A DNA stretch of 64,000 bases from Vondammii sp040505895. GTDB lineage: Bacteria; Pseudomonadota; Gammaproteobacteria; Chromatiales; Chromatiaceae. A program made the translations under genes and the position numbers. Positions 54,204 through 63,933 of the stretch are shown one piece after another; position 1 is the first letter of the stretch, and each line of letters opens with the position of its first letter. The stretch lies in contig JBEVXU010000004.1 of the NCBI GenBank assembly GCA_040505895.1, forward strand, positions 62,001-126,000, in the 5' to 3' direction. The notes under the pieces were generated by a model. The model was not told the origin of the DNA. It made no database searches and saw nothing but the letters and a program-made list of their open reading frames with translations.

Positions 54204-55529
54204 TTAGGCATCTTCTGCTGCAGCCTCGGGTTGTGGATTCATGATCGCATCAAAGGTGGATGCAGAATCCTCAACCTTTACCTGCGCCAGAATCCAATCC
54301 ACCACCTGTTCTTCAATAACCACATTCTCGACGGCTGCAAGCTGCTGCTTGTCACCATAGTAGTGGTCAATTACCTCTTGTGGCTTCTCATAGGTAGACG
54401 CGAACTGCTCGACCTTTGCACGAACCAGCTCTTCATCGAGCTTGATATCGTTCTCCTTGATTACTTCAGCGATCAGAAGACCCAGGCAAACACGTTTTTT
54501 TGCCTGATCTTCAAACAGGCTGAGTGGCAGATCGATATTGTTGCTGCCCTGACCGCTCTGCTGCATATTCGCTTTAGTCTGCTGCAGCAAAGCCTGAGAC
54601 TCCTGCTGAATCAGTGCCTGAGGCACATCGATTGGGTTGGCCTCAAGCAGCGCATCCATCACCTGCTCTTTCTCCAAACCTTTGATACGCTCACTCAATT
54701 CGCGCTCCATATTGGCACGAATATCTGCTTTCATCGCTTCGACACCCCCCTCCTCGGTACCGAAAGATTTAGCAAACTCTTCATCCAGTTCCGGCATCAC
54801 GGGCTCTGCCACTTTAGTGACTTCGGTCTCAAAAGTTGCCGCTTTACCCGCCAGATGCTCCGCCTGGTAATCCTCTGGGAAAGTGAGTTCAAGAGTCCGA
54901 TCTTCACCCGCCTTAGCACCAAGCAGGCCGGCTTCGAAACCATCGATCATGCTGCTGGATCCGAGCACAAGAGGCACGCCATCTGCTGCGCCACCTTCAA
55001 ATGCCTCTCCGTCGATGAAGCCCTTGAAGTTGATAGTCAGCTGGTCACCGTCCTGGGACTCACGCTCTACATCATTCCAAGTGATTTTCTGGCTGCGCAG
55101 TTTTTCAATCATCGCCTCGATATCTGCATCACCAACCTCTGCCACAGGACGGTTGACTACCGCAGCCGACAGATCATTGAGCTTAACCTCAGGCATTACT
55201 TCAAACACTGCGGTGTAACCCATGGCACCTTCTGCAACATCTTCATGAGGCTCGATAGAGGGCTGTCCGGCAGGCTCCAGCTTCTCTTGAGTCAAAGCTT
55301 CAAAATAGCTCGATTGAACCAGGTCGCCAAAGATCTCCTGACGCACCTGCTCGGTGAACTTCTTGCGAACCACGGACATCGGCACCTTACCAGGGCGAAA
55401 TCCATCCAGATTGGCGGTACGGGAGACCTCTTTCAGGCGCCGCTCCACTGCCTTACCGATCATCTCGGCAGGCAGCTCCACTGTCATCCGACGCTCGAGC
55501 CCTTCTTTTGATTCAACCGAAATTTGCAT
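54204..55529 (-). CDS. tig: trigger factor
   Basis: 441-residue ribosome-bound chaperone starting MQISVESKEGLERRMTVELP at ATG 55527-55529, with AGAGG upstream. The ribosome-binding signature GFRPGKVPMSVVRKKF is exact. A FKBP-type domain (about 155-240: QDGDQLTINFKGFIDGEAF) and the helical C-terminal cradle follow. A longer N-terminal reading is not supported. Confidence 0.97.
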   Translation of the reverse strand: MQISVESKEGLERRMTVELPAEMIGKAVERRLKEVSRTANLDGFRPGKVPMSVVRKKFTEQVRQEIFGDLVQSSYFEALTQEKLEPAGQPSIEPHEDVAEGAMGYTAVFEVMPEVKLNDLSAAVVNRPVAEVGDADIEAMIEKLRSQKITWNDVERESQDGDQLTINFKGFIDGEAFEGGAADGVPLVLGSSSMIDGFEAGLLGAKAGEDRTLELTFPEDYQAEHLAGKAATFETEVTKVAEPVMPELDEEFAKSFGTEEGGVEAMKADIRANMERELSERIKGLEKEQVMDALLEANPIDVPQALIQQESQALLQQTKANMQQSGQGSNNIDLPLSLFEDQAKKRVCLGLLIAEVIKENDIKLDEELVRAKVEQFASTYEKPQEVIDHYYGDKQQLAAVENVVIEEQVVDWILAQVKVEDSASTFDAIMNPQPEAAAEDA

Positions 55530-55619
55530 GAAAACCTCTCCGGCGGTCTCGCCGCCACTCTTATCTCTATAGCCGTTATCGTAAAAAGCCGCCACATACC
55601 ATGCAGCGGCAATGAAAAA

Positions 55620-55704
55620 TGGTGCGAAAGGGGAGACTCGAACTCCCACACCTTGCGGTACCAGAACCTAAATCTGGCGCGTCTACCAATTCCGCCACTC
55701 TCGC
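55620..55704 (-). tRNA. tRNA-Leu (TAG)
   Basis: 85 nt including CCA. The acceptor GCGAGAG pairs with CTTTCGC (one G-U); the anticodon loop ATTTAGG gives TAG; the long variable arm typical of class II tRNAs and GAGTTCGAGTCTC are present. It precedes tig. Confidence 0.96.
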
Positions 55705-55864
55705 CTTGAGTCTGCGTGTAATTATAGCGCCAACCAATCAATCATTATACATCGTGGTTGACCTCGGTTCTAATCTGAAATGATGTGATTTTCACTGATA
55801 CACCACATTTTTCCGTTAGAATGAGGTGAAATCATTAAATTTACTACCGGAGCACTTAAATAAG

Positions 55865-56743
55865 ATGCGGGTTTTGACCCTTTTCACCCTGCTGGTGCTC
55901 GGTGCGCTGCTACTAAGTGCACTAATCAACTACCCCCTCTACCTTCTCGTAGGGGAGAGTATCAACGCGGGCCCAAATAAACTGATCAACACTACGGGAA
56001 AACTGCTTGCCATCCCGGGGTTCATTCTCATCATCCGCTATCTATCGATTGCAGATAAACAGGGCCTGGGCTATGCCCTACCCCGCCCTGAGTTCATTCG
56101 CGAGTTGTTAAGAGGCTGGCTCAGCGGGCTGGTGATCCTTTTAGTTCTCAGTATTGCGCTAGTTGCACTCGGCATCCGCATATTCAAACCTGTCCCGGAA
56201 GAGTTGGTGACACTTCTACTTAAGACAGCAGTTACTGCACTCATCGCCGGACTGTTGATCGGTTTTATCGAAGAGACCTTCTTCCGGGGAGGTCTCTTTA
56301 CCGCGCTTCGCAAACGCCATACATTTATCTCCACCATGCTTCTGTCGAGCCTGCTCTACGCCGCCATGCACTTTATTGACCCACCGGCGCTACCTCAGGG
56401 TGAAGCCATAGTATGGAACAGTGGACTGCAAATATTGGCAGGCACCTTTGATCAATTTTTGGAGTGGCGTACTTACGACTCCTTTCTGGCACTGTTTGTC
56501 CTTGGCATGTTTTTCGCGCTGGTCCGTGAAAGAACCGGCAATATAGCCTACTGCATAGGACTGCACGCCGCCTTTGTCTTTATCATTAAGATGACACGTA
56601 AGTTCACGTTGGTGGATGACCTCAACCCGGTCAGTTTTTTGGTGGGTTATTATGACGGTATGATCGGTTATCTCTCCGCCGCCGGGCTGCTAATCCATCT
56701 TCTTCTCGCCTACCGTTTCTGGAGACGGCCGGCAACCGCATAG
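55865..56743 (+). CDS. CPBP-family intramembrane protease (Abi-type)
   Basis: About 292 residues with eight or so transmembrane helices. The CPBP motif GFIEETFFRGGLFTALRKRH provides the catalytic Glu pair, and LLYAAMHF and GLHAAFVFIIK supply the conserved His residues. Such membrane proteases process prenylated proteins or act in stress and bacteriocin immunity; the substrate is unknown. The start is ATG 55865 (GGAG twelve bases before it) or GTG 55826. Confidence 0.85.
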   Translation: MRVLTLFTLLVLGALLLSALINYPLYLLVGESINAGPNKLINTTGKLLAIPGFILIIRYLSIADKQGLGYALPRPEFIRELLRGWLSGLVILLVLSIALVALGIRIFKPVPEELVTLLLKTAVTALIAGLLIGFIEETFFRGGLFTALRKRHTFISTMLLSSLLYAAMHFIDPPALPQGEAIVWNSGLQILAGTFDQFLEWRTYDSFLALFVLGMFFALVRERTGNIAYCIGLHAAFVFIIKMTRKFTLVDDLNPVSFLVGYYDGMIGYLSAAGLLIHLLLAYRFWRRPATA

Positions 56744-56760
56744 AACCTCATAAAGTGTGG

Positions 56761-57240
56761 CTACGCCGGCTTACTCTTGTAGAGAAGCTGTTCGATCTCC
56801 CCAAAGAGGTCACCCCGGCTAAACGGCTTCACAAGGAAGGCATCGGCCCCCACCTTGAGCCCCCAGAGCTTATCAGTCCCCTCTGGATTACCACTGATAA
56901 TAATAATTGGAATATGGCTGGTTTCCGGTCTTTTTCGCAGGTAGCGAGTAGCCTGAAACCCATTAATATCCGGCATAAAAACATCCATTATGATCAGGTT
57001 TGGAAGTTTCTGCTGCGCCGTGATGATGGCCGTCTTACCTTCAGCAGCGGTCAATGTTTCATACCCCGCCTGCTGCAACATTTTCAATAGAACCAACCGA
57101 ACAGTCTTGGAGTCATCGACAACCAGTACCTTGCTACCCTCGGGGGGAACGGCTCGCTGATTTCTCCGACGCTCTGGCGCGCTCTTGGTCCCTATTTTTT
57201 TCTTGCGCTGAAAGAGATTTCTGAAACTAAACATTCCCAT
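56761..57240 (-). CDS. CheY-like response regulator
   Basis: 159 residues: a basic N-terminal leader then a single receiver domain. KVLVVDDSKTVRLVLLKML holds the acidic pair, LPNLIIMDVFMPDINGFQA the phosphoacceptor Asp, IPIIIISGN and ADAFLVKPFSRG the Thr/Ser and Lys sites. No output domain. Twitching-type (PilG/PilH-like) is possible. No kinase is adjacent. It is convergent with the CPBP gene, with 17 bases between them. Confidence 0.88.
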   Translation of the reverse strand: MGMFSFRNLFQRKKKIGTKSAPERRRNQRAVPPEGSKVLVVDDSKTVRLVLLKMLQQAGYETLTAAEGKTAIITAQQKLPNLIIMDVFMPDINGFQATRYLRKRPETSHIPIIIISGNPEGTDKLWGLKVGADAFLVKPFSRGDLFGEIEQLLYKSKPA

Positions 57241-57413
57241 AACCTTTGATCACTTCTCTCCAGCCTCATAATTAGAAGGAGGCACGGTACACCCTAATAT
57301 TTCTCATGGAATATAGGGTATTTGGTGCTCGAATACAAAGTTACTTCCCATCAAACAGGAGCAGCAAACAAGCTTGATCCAATATTCAATAAGTATGGGC
57401 CGCCTGGGGCCTG

Positions 57414-58799
57414 TTAGATCACCTTCGAAAAGTTTTTCTGCTGTGCCGCTGGCGGCAGATACTGATCAAACGCCATGCATATATTGCGAATCAACAGACG
57501 GCCTCTCGGCAACACGGTGATTCGACCATCACTTACTGACAGCAATCCATCCTTCTCCATGCCCTGAAGCTTCGGCAGGTCGGCAGAAAAATAGTCATTA
57601 AAGTTGATATCCCAGGCTTTTTCAATAGCTGAAAAATCCATCTGAAAGTGGCAAATCAGACGAGTGATGACATCACGCCGAATGAGATCATCACGATTCA
57701 GTTCGAGACCACGAAACACAGCCAACCGCCCTTTATCTATCTGTTGGTAATATTCATCCAAACCACGCAGGTTCTGACTGTAGGTGGCGTCGATCATGCC
57801 AATAGAGGTGACACCCATAGCCACCAGGTCACATTCAGCATGAGTGGAGTAGCCCTGAAAGTTGCGATAGAGGGTACCTTCCCGCTGAGCAATTGCCAGT
57901 TCATCATCCGGCCGGGCGAAGTGATCCATACCAATATAGACATAGCCTGCCGCCGTCAGATGCTCAATGGTCATCTGCAGAATCTCCAGCTTCACCTCTG
58001 CAGGCGGCAACTCACTCTCATTGATACGGCGTTGTGGTTTGAAAATCTGTGGCAAGTGAGCGTAATTGAACACCGATAGACGGTCAGGACCGACTTCGAT
58101 GATCCTGTCCAGTGTCGACATAAAGCTTTTACTGGTCTGGAACGGCAGCCCATAAATCAGATCGATGCTGACCGAACGGAAACCGTTATCATGAGCAGCC
58201 TCAAGCACTGTCATGGTCTCCGCCTCCGACTGCACTCGGTTAACCGCCTTCTGTACCTTCTCATCGAGATCCTGCACACCCATACTGAGTCGGTTGAAAC
58301 CGATCTCACGCAAAGTTTTTATCGTCTCTGCCGTCGCCTCTCGAGGATCGATCTCAATGGAGTACTCACCACTGTCATCATCCATCAGGGTGAAGTGCTC
58401 ACCGGTAACTCGCATCAGGTCCCGCATCTGCTGATGACTGATAAAGGTGGGGGTACCACCACCCCAGTGCAGTTGTTCTACCTTTCGGCTGCGATCAAAG
58501 AGTTCGCCTTGCATGGCAATCTCTTTATAGACCCGCGCAAGGTAATCAGTCCCCATGCTACGGTCTTTGGTCGCCACCTTATTGCAGGCGCAATAGAAAC
58601 AGATAGTGTCGCAAAAAGGGATATGGAAATAGAGCGATAGAGGGCTGCCCTTTTCATTACTGCGAGTTGCAATATTACGATACTCAGCCTCACCAAACGC
58701 TTCATGAAACTGAGGAGCAGTAGGATACGAGGTGTATCTTGGACCCGAATAGTCGTACTTATTAATTAACGACAGGTCAAAAACCAGCGACTGGTCCAT
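57414..58799 (-). CDS. hemN: oxygen-independent coproporphyrinogen III dehydrogenase
   Basis: 461-residue radical-SAM enzyme for heme synthesis without oxygen. The iron-sulfur motif is FCDTICFYCACNK, followed by HWGGGTPTFISHQQM and EIDPREATAETI. The length and the C-terminal HemN domain are normal. The ATG directly follows the stop of the upstream small gene, whose end carries a GGAGGAG ribosome site. Fnr control is plausible but no box was found here. Confidence 0.97.
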   Translation of the reverse strand: MDQSLVFDLSLINKYDYSGPRYTSYPTAPQFHEAFGEAEYRNIATRSNEKGSPLSLYFHIPFCDTICFYCACNKVATKDRSMGTDYLARVYKEIAMQGELFDRSRKVEQLHWGGGTPTFISHQQMRDLMRVTGEHFTLMDDDSGEYSIEIDPREATAETIKTLREIGFNRLSMGVQDLDEKVQKAVNRVQSEAETMTVLEAAHDNGFRSVSIDLIYGLPFQTSKSFMSTLDRIIEVGPDRLSVFNYAHLPQIFKPQRRINESELPPAEVKLEILQMTIEHLTAAGYVYIGMDHFARPDDELAIAQREGTLYRNFQGYSTHAECDLVAMGVTSIGMIDATYSQNLRGLDEYYQQIDKGRLAVFRGLELNRDDLIRRDVITRLICHFQMDFSAIEKAWDINFNDYFSADLPKLQGMEKDGLLSVSDGRITVLPRGRLLIRNICMAFDQYLPPAAQQKNFSKVI

Positions 58800-59120
58800 C
58801 TACTCCTCCTCTTCCACATCGAGTCCCCTACGGTGGGTCTCATTAATCTGTTTCAGCAAAATATGGAAAGGTATGTCATCAGAGTGATGATTGGCAACAT
58901 CCATAAACGGAAGATCTTCCCTTCCAAAAGCGTACTCCCCTCTGCACATCGCATCATAGATGTCACTGATACCCTCCTCCAGAGGCTGAAGGAATGCGGG
59001 ATAGCTGCCCATCTCCTCCATCTCAAACATCAGACACTCTCTCAGATCCCCGATCTCGAATTTCGCCTGTTTCACCCACTCTGCATACTCTTCGGGGGTA
59101 CGCGCACGTTGCAACGCCAT
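58800..59120 (-). CDS. small conserved-type hypothetical protein upstream of hemN
   Basis: 106 residues, acidic: LQRARTPEEYAEWVKQAKFE ... HSDDIPFHILLKQINETH, ending EVEEEE. No motif that I recognise. It ends exactly where hemN begins and starts eight bases after prmB ends, so it belongs to the prmB-hemN unit and may assist that pathway. Confidence 0.65.
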   Translation of the reverse strand: MALQRARTPEEYAEWVKQAKFEIGDLRECLMFEMEEMGSYPAFLQPLEEGISDIYDAMCRGEYAFGREDLPFMDVANHHSDDIPFHILLKQINETHRRGLDVEEEE

Positions 59121-59128
59121 ATTTTACC

Positions 59129-60043
59129 CTACCCTTCTTCAAATTCAGTTTGAAATTCACTCAGTTGTTCTGCAGTGAGCAGAAAAACACCATGACCGCC
59201 ATGCTCGAAATCGAGCCAGAGAAACGGCACTTGCGGATAGCGTGCGGCCAATGCCTCCGTACTGTTGCCAACTTCAACTATCAGCACCCCATTGGGTTCA
59301 AGGTAGTCGGATGCCTGCCGCAGAATACGCGCGACGATATCCAGCCCATCATGGCCCGCCTCCAGACCGAGAGCAGGCTCTCTTAGATATTCATCCGGAA
59401 GTTGCTCCATCTCCTCATCACTGACATAAGGAGGGTTGCTCACTATCAAATCATAGCGACGTCCCTTTAATGCAGAGAAGAGATCCGAAAGGATCGGCTC
59501 CACCTGCTCCCCCATATCGTGACGTTGAACATTGATACTTGCCACATCCAGGGCATCGGCCGATATATCCACTGCATCGACACTGGCCCCTTCGAAACAG
59601 TGGGCACAGGCGATGGCGATACAGGCGCTGCCGGTGCAGAGATCAAGTACACGGTCAACGGCATCCGCCTGCACCCAGGGCTCAAATGCGGAGCCAATCA
59701 GCTCGGCAATGGGAGAGCGGGGAATCAGCACATGCTCATTCACATAGAAGCTATAGCCGGCAAATACCGCCTCATGAGTCAGATAGGCGGCCGGTAAACG
59801 CTTCTCCACCCGTTCGCTCAACAGCCCGAGGACCTGCTCACGCTCAGGTGTCGTCAACACCGCGTCAAGGTAGGTGGTTGGCAAATCAGCCGGCAGATGA
59901 AGCGCATGCAGTACCAAAGCCACCGCCTCGTCATGGGCATTATCTGTACCATGACCGAAAAAGAGCCCTGCCTCATTGAATCGACTCATACCCCAGCGGA
60001 TAAAGTCCCGCAGAGTGGCAAGGTTATCTGTTTCTCGAGTCAT
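59129..60043 (-). CDS. prmB: 50S ribosomal protein L3 glutamine methyltransferase
   Basis: 304 residues from ATG 60041-60043, 13 codons inside the longest frame, since family members begin a few residues before RWGMSRFNEAGLFFGHGT. The SAM motif LDLCTGSACIAIACAH and the glutamine-recognising NPPY (DLIVSNPPYVSDEEM) are complete. Methylates L3 on a glutamine side chain. First gene of prmB-(106 aa)-hemN. Confidence 0.94.
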   Translation of the reverse strand: MTRETDNLATLRDFIRWGMSRFNEAGLFFGHGTDNAHDEAVALVLHALHLPADLPTTYLDAVLTTPEREQVLGLLSERVEKRLPAAYLTHEAVFAGYSFYVNEHVLIPRSPIAELIGSAFEPWVQADAVDRVLDLCTGSACIAIACAHCFEGASVDAVDISADALDVASINVQRHDMGEQVEPILSDLFSALKGRRYDLIVSNPPYVSDEEMEQLPDEYLREPALGLEAGHDGLDIVARILRQASDYLEPNGVLIVEVGNSTEALAARYPQVPFLWLDFEHGGHGVFLLTAEQLSEFQTEFEEG

Positions 60044-60199
60044 CTTCGGCTCACAGTGGAAAGATCGCGAATAATAGCCCATTTAGGCGGTAGACGCTAA
60101 ACTGAACCTGTTATTGATGCAGAGATAATTTATTGGAGGAGGCTAAGCCAGCCGGTCTCGTTGTGGTTTGGAGAATAAGATCTGTTTCTCCTGCCCTTA

Positions 60200-62176
60200 A
60201 TGCAGATAAATCATATTCGCCCAAGAACGAGGAAAAATAAAATTACACTTAAATTTCAGATAGCTATAGCGCTGCTGCTAATTATGGGCCTGTTTGTCGG
60301 TATGTTCACTATGAGCATCAAGGCGCTAGACGAACAGCAGAGTTACAACACTCTACTGACAGTGGCAAACAAGCTGGAGCAGACTGAACAAGCCATGGTT
60401 TCCCAAGCCATGGTGTACATCATGAACAAACCGGAAAATCCCGGTAGCTACCAGCGTGACATCAGAATTTATTTTCAAGAGCTAATGACGCAAGTTGAGC
60501 TATTTGACGAAATTACCATGAGTTTTATGAGGGAGAATTTCTCCCCCTCTCTGACCCGCCTAGATAGCAGCTTCCACCCCAACCTAGACCCTATTACTCA
60601 CCATGCGATCACAACAGTGGAGGAAGTATGGGCCGAATTCAGGGACGGCTTGACTATAGCCTTGGGAGAAAACAGCAACGTGCCACAACTGGAGGAAGCC
60701 GCTCTCTACATTAACAACAATCACCCCCCCCTCTCTACCTCGCTCAATCGGCTGATGACCGAAGTAAAACGTCTGGTGAACGATAGACTGCTGCTGGTAA
60801 AACGGCTCTATTGGGGATTGCTGTTGGTTACGCTGTTAATCACCTCCGGCATCGTTATCTGGTTCATAAACTCGATACTGGTTCCCATGCAACGCGCTGT
60901 GGAGGGCTTCAATAAAGTAGCTCAAGGAGATTTTGGCTATCAGGTACCCGTTACCAGGGATGATGAAATTGCCCGAATGACCCACTCGTTCAACCATCTC
61001 TCAGGCCGTTTACATACCATCTTCCAGCTGATTGACCGAATTCAAGGGGGGTCCGACCTTAATGAGGTGCTCGGATTTGTTGCCGAGGCATTCCCCCGAT
61101 TACTGCCACTGGATTGGGTCGGTGTCCTTATTGTAGCCGCAGATAACAGCACCGTTGTACTGGAACGTAGCTACAGCGACGGCCTCGTCGACCATGCCCC
61201 CAAGAAGCGCTTCAGACTAAGCAAAACCCTGCTGCGTAAAGCACTCAATTCGGGCGAGCCGTTACACATCCCGGATATGCTGGAGACCGGAATGGAAAAT
61301 TCCGAGTTCCAGTTTCTCAATTATTTAATTCAACAGGGGCAGCGTGACGCCATTTTTCTTCCGGTTACTGAACTGAGCCCCATCCCCGTGGTCTTTGCTT
61401 TTGCCTGTCGCAAGGCGGAATCCTATACCCCGGAGCATCTCGAACTGATGACCAATATCGCAAGCCTTGTCACCCATAGTTTTGGTCGTACGGTAAAACT
61501 GGCGGAGCATACCCGCCTCGCCACCATCGGTGAATTTGCATCGGGAATCGCACACGAGATACGCTCTCCCCTATCCACTATCACCATGGCACTGGCCTAT
61601 TTTCAGCAGGCGGAGTTACCTGGAGCGTCAAGCAAACGGGCATCACTGGCCTATCGTGAGGCAGAAAGGATGGCACGTCTGCTTGAAGAGATGCTGCTTT
61701 ATGCCAAACCACTGGAGCTCAAAATAGAGAGAGTAGACTTACACACTATCATTACGGAGTTGTGTGAAACCAACAGCGGCCTGATAAACGCAAAGGGACA
61801 ACGCTTTGATTTAGCATCTGATTTTCACTCCGCTACCCTTCTCGGTGACCGCGACCGCCTGATTCAGATTTTCCTCAACCTAGCCAGAAATGCCTGTGAA
61901 GCTGCACCGGAGGGCGGCCTGATCAATTGGCGCCTGACTGAAGAGAAGCAAGAGAGAATGGTTGTCGTCGAAATAACCAACGAAGGCGATGAGATCCCCC
62001 AAGAGTTACAGCAAAAGCTGTTTGAGCCCTTTTTTACCACCAAAAGCGGCGGCACAGGCCTAGGCTTGAGTATAGTGAAGCGAATGGTTGAGGCCCATGG
62101 GGGAGAAATATGCATAACTTCCCCACCTGGAGGCGAGATCAATGCAAAAGTCAGCCTTCCTTTGGCTGATAGGTAG
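60200..62176 (+). CDS. membrane sensor histidine kinase with HAMP and GAF domains
   Basis: 658 residues. TM1 at about 19-40, a periplasmic sensor of about 160 residues, TM2 at about 203-222 (GLLLVTLLITSGIVIWFI), HAMP (about 225-275), GAF-like (about 287-435), HisKA with ATIGEFASGIAHEIRSPLST (His about 452) and HATPase_c with NLARNACEA and GTGLGLSIVKRMV. The catalytic motifs are intact. No response regulator is adjacent; the CheY-like gene at 56761 is the nearest. The signal is unknown. Confidence 0.9.
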   Translation: MQINHIRPRTRKNKITLKFQIAIALLLIMGLFVGMFTMSIKALDEQQSYNTLLTVANKLEQTEQAMVSQAMVYIMNKPENPGSYQRDIRIYFQELMTQVELFDEITMSFMRENFSPSLTRLDSSFHPNLDPITHHAITTVEEVWAEFRDGLTIALGENSNVPQLEEAALYINNNHPPLSTSLNRLMTEVKRLVNDRLLLVKRLYWGLLLVTLLITSGIVIWFINSILVPMQRAVEGFNKVAQGDFGYQVPVTRDDEIARMTHSFNHLSGRLHTIFQLIDRIQGGSDLNEVLGFVAEAFPRLLPLDWVGVLIVAADNSTVVLERSYSDGLVDHAPKKRFRLSKTLLRKALNSGEPLHIPDMLETGMENSEFQFLNYLIQQGQRDAIFLPVTELSPIPVVFAFACRKAESYTPEHLELMTNIASLVTHSFGRTVKLAEHTRLATIGEFASGIAHEIRSPLSTITMALAYFQQAELPGASSKRASLAYREAERMARLLEEMLLYAKPLELKIERVDLHTIITELCETNSGLINAKGQRFDLASDFHSATLLGDRDRLIQIFLNLARNACEAAPEGGLINWRLTEEKQERMVVVEITNEGDEIPQELQQKLFEPFFTTKSGGTGLGLSIVKRMVEAHGGEICITSPPGGEINAKVSLPLADR

Positions 62177-62222
62177 AAAGGGCCTTTTTCAAGACCCTCT
62201 CACTCCTACCAAAACGCCCTTT

Positions 62223-62254
62223 CACCCAATTTGTTAGATTGAGTAAATTGGGTG
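62223..62254. terminator. hairpin between the kinase gene and iscR
   Basis: A perfect ten-base stem CACCCAATTT / AAATTGGGTG around a 12-base loop, between two convergent genes. The T-run is short, so termination is only moderately supported. Confidence 0.55.
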
Positions 62255-62313
62255 GCGGTCCTTATTCACAGCGGGAATCAATCCACCCTGGATAAATGGT
62301 GCAACCCAAGACC

Positions 62314-62790
62314 TCAGGCCACAGCAGCATCTGCACCCTCTTCAGCAGCAACTTTCTCAGTCTCTTTGATGCAGCCACCCGTCTTCAGGCCTCCACGCTC
62401 AACCAGCTCAGCAAGGGTGATACCCTGTAGAAACTTGTAGATCTCATTACTCAGATCATCCCAGAGATTGTGTGTCAGACAACGTTTTCCATCCTGGCAA
62501 TCACGATTTCCGCCACAACGGGTGAACTCTACCCACTCATCCACGGCACAGATAATATCTGCTATAGAGATCTCATCAGAAGGCCGCCCCAGATAGTAAC
62601 CACCACCGGGCCCACGCACACCCTTGACCAGTTGTTTGCCTCGCAGGCAGGCAAAAAGCTGCTCCAGATAGGAGAGAGAGATACCCTGTGTCTCAGAAAT
62701 CTCCGCCAGGGTTACTGGCCCCTCACCACCGTGAAGGCTCAAATCCAACATTGCTGTAACCGCATAGCGGCCTTTGGTCGATAGTCTCAT
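62314..62790 (-). CDS. iscR: iron-sulfur-sensing Rrf2-family regulator IscR
   Basis: 158 residues. The winged helix starts MRLSTKGRYAVTAMLDLSLH; recognition region SLSYLEQLFACLRGKQLVKG, then VRGPGGGYYLGR. The cluster cysteines are CGGNRDCQDGKRC (Cys-x5-Cys-x5-Cys). A C-terminal Ala/Glu-rich tail follows. The isc biosynthesis genes normally behind it are absent; it is alone here. Confidence 0.93.
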   Translation of the reverse strand: MRLSTKGRYAVTAMLDLSLHGGEGPVTLAEISETQGISLSYLEQLFACLRGKQLVKGVRGPGGGYYLGRPSDEISIADIICAVDEWVEFTRCGGNRDCQDGKRCLTHNLWDDLSNEIYKFLQGITLAELVERGGLKTGGCIKETEKVAAEEGADAAVA

Positions 62791-62814
62791 GTTAATGCTC
62801 TCAGTTAGCGGTAA

Positions 62815-62837
62815 TTACCAAGTTATTTACTTGGTAA
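62815..62837 (-). promoter_or_regulatory. palindromic operator over the iscR transcription start
   Basis: TTACCAAG-ttattta-CTTGGTAA is a perfect 8-7-8 palindrome beginning 24 bases upstream of the iscR ATG. The outer TACC/GGTA spacing resembles IscR type-1 sites. It overlaps the expected start point, as for autorepression. Confidence 0.65.
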
Positions 62838-62839
62838 TA

Positions 62840-62869
62840 AAATTAGCATTTACCCACACAAATTGTCAA
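62840..62869 (-). promoter_or_regulatory. sigma-70 promoter of iscR
   Basis: On the minus strand a perfect -35 TTGACA (62864-62869) and -10 TAATTT (62840-62845) are separated by 18 bases. Confidence 0.7.
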
Positions 62870-63055
62870 GTTATATTTGAATGATTCCAAAACACAGCCG
62901 AATATAACGCCCTAACCATGCAATCGCGACAGCACAGGGAGCAGAAAACCTGTTCTTATTCGGCATCGGCGAAAACGCTGGGCTATAAAATCCGAACTTC
63001 CCTATAAAACCACTCAAATACTGAGTTTAGCTGAAGATAAACTATCTACCAGGAA
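62870..63055. other. spacer between iscR and the 260-residue gene
   Basis: About 190 bases; no gene, repeat or terminator recognised. Confidence 0.3.
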
Positions 63056-63838
63056 CTATTTGGACCGGAGTTGAATCATACCGTCATGGATTTCACTTCG
63101 CCTTGATATATCCTTAGCGGCATATTTGAAGTAAGTACGGAGCGCACTCTTCATGTGGCGTGTCACCTGTTTCACCGGTATCTGCTTTAACACTGAGAAA
63201 ATGGCCAGGGCATAGGTGATGTCGTATTGGGAGAGCGAGCCCGTACGCCCATTTTCACCACCTCCACAACCTCCACAACCACCACGCTGGAAAGTGAGTG
63301 CAGTATTGGTGAACATCAGCCCAAAACCCATGAAAACAGCCAAAACTTCAGTGGCTTGAGGCCAGTTTTCCCGGCCGCCAGGTGGCGGCTCATTATTCAT
63401 TGAAGCTAGATATTGCGCCAAAGTGTGGGCAAATGAGGCGATCAGCGCTTCGGGATTGCCTACCTGATCAGGGTTGTAGGGAACAACGAGAGCCTCTCTC
63501 TCTTCAACACCCTCAACGACCACCCCTTTTACAGCTCTTTTGAATGCGGGATTAGAAAGTCGTAGGGGAACCTCAAGTTGACAACTGCGTTGATCGACCA
63601 GCACTGTGGGCCAATGAGCCACCCCGGCATATTGCTTGACCTGACCGAGGATCAGGCTTGCCATACCGTGGATGCTGTTCTCCTTTCCAGGGAAGAACTC
63701 ATTTGAAGGAACAACCAGAAAGGTGTTGTGATGGAAGATATCTGCATCAAAATTACCTAAACACCAATTGAAGCAGTCACACAGCCACTGCACAGAAGGG
63801 TCGTCAAGAACCTCACTTTTCTTCAAAAAGTCAAACAA
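63056..63838 (-). CDS. hypothetical protein with a Cys/Gly-rich motif
   Basis: 260 residues, soluble, no signal peptide. The N-terminal region (SVQWLCDCFNWCLGNFDADI) has three cysteines, and about residue 190 holds RGGCGGCGGGENG, a possible metal or cofactor site. Two aromatic, hydrophobic stretches lie between. I do not recognise the family; function unknown. The next gene on the same strand ends 95 bases upstream. Confidence 0.6.
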   Translation of the reverse strand: MFDFLKKSEVLDDPSVQWLCDCFNWCLGNFDADIFHHNTFLVVPSNEFFPGKENSIHGMASLILGQVKQYAGVAHWPTVLVDQRSCQLEVPLRLSNPAFKRAVKGVVVEGVEEREALVVPYNPDQVGNPEALIASFAHTLAQYLASMNNEPPPGGRENWPQATEVLAVFMGFGLMFTNTALTFQRGGCGGCGGGENGRTGSLSQYDITYALAIFSVLKQIPVKQVTRHMKSALRTYFKYAAKDISRRSEIHDGMIQLRSK

Positions 63839-63933
63839 GCTGTCTCTCTCCGCCCGACACTACCAGTAATGCCCACAGATTATTGTCGGTGCGTATCCAA
63901 AACCTGTTTCAACACCCTTCTGAGCAGGGCAAC

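Noticed and set aside
54231..55511. long plus-strand open frame (426 codons) opposite tig
   Set aside because: Shadow of the tig codon pattern; no motif and no start signal.
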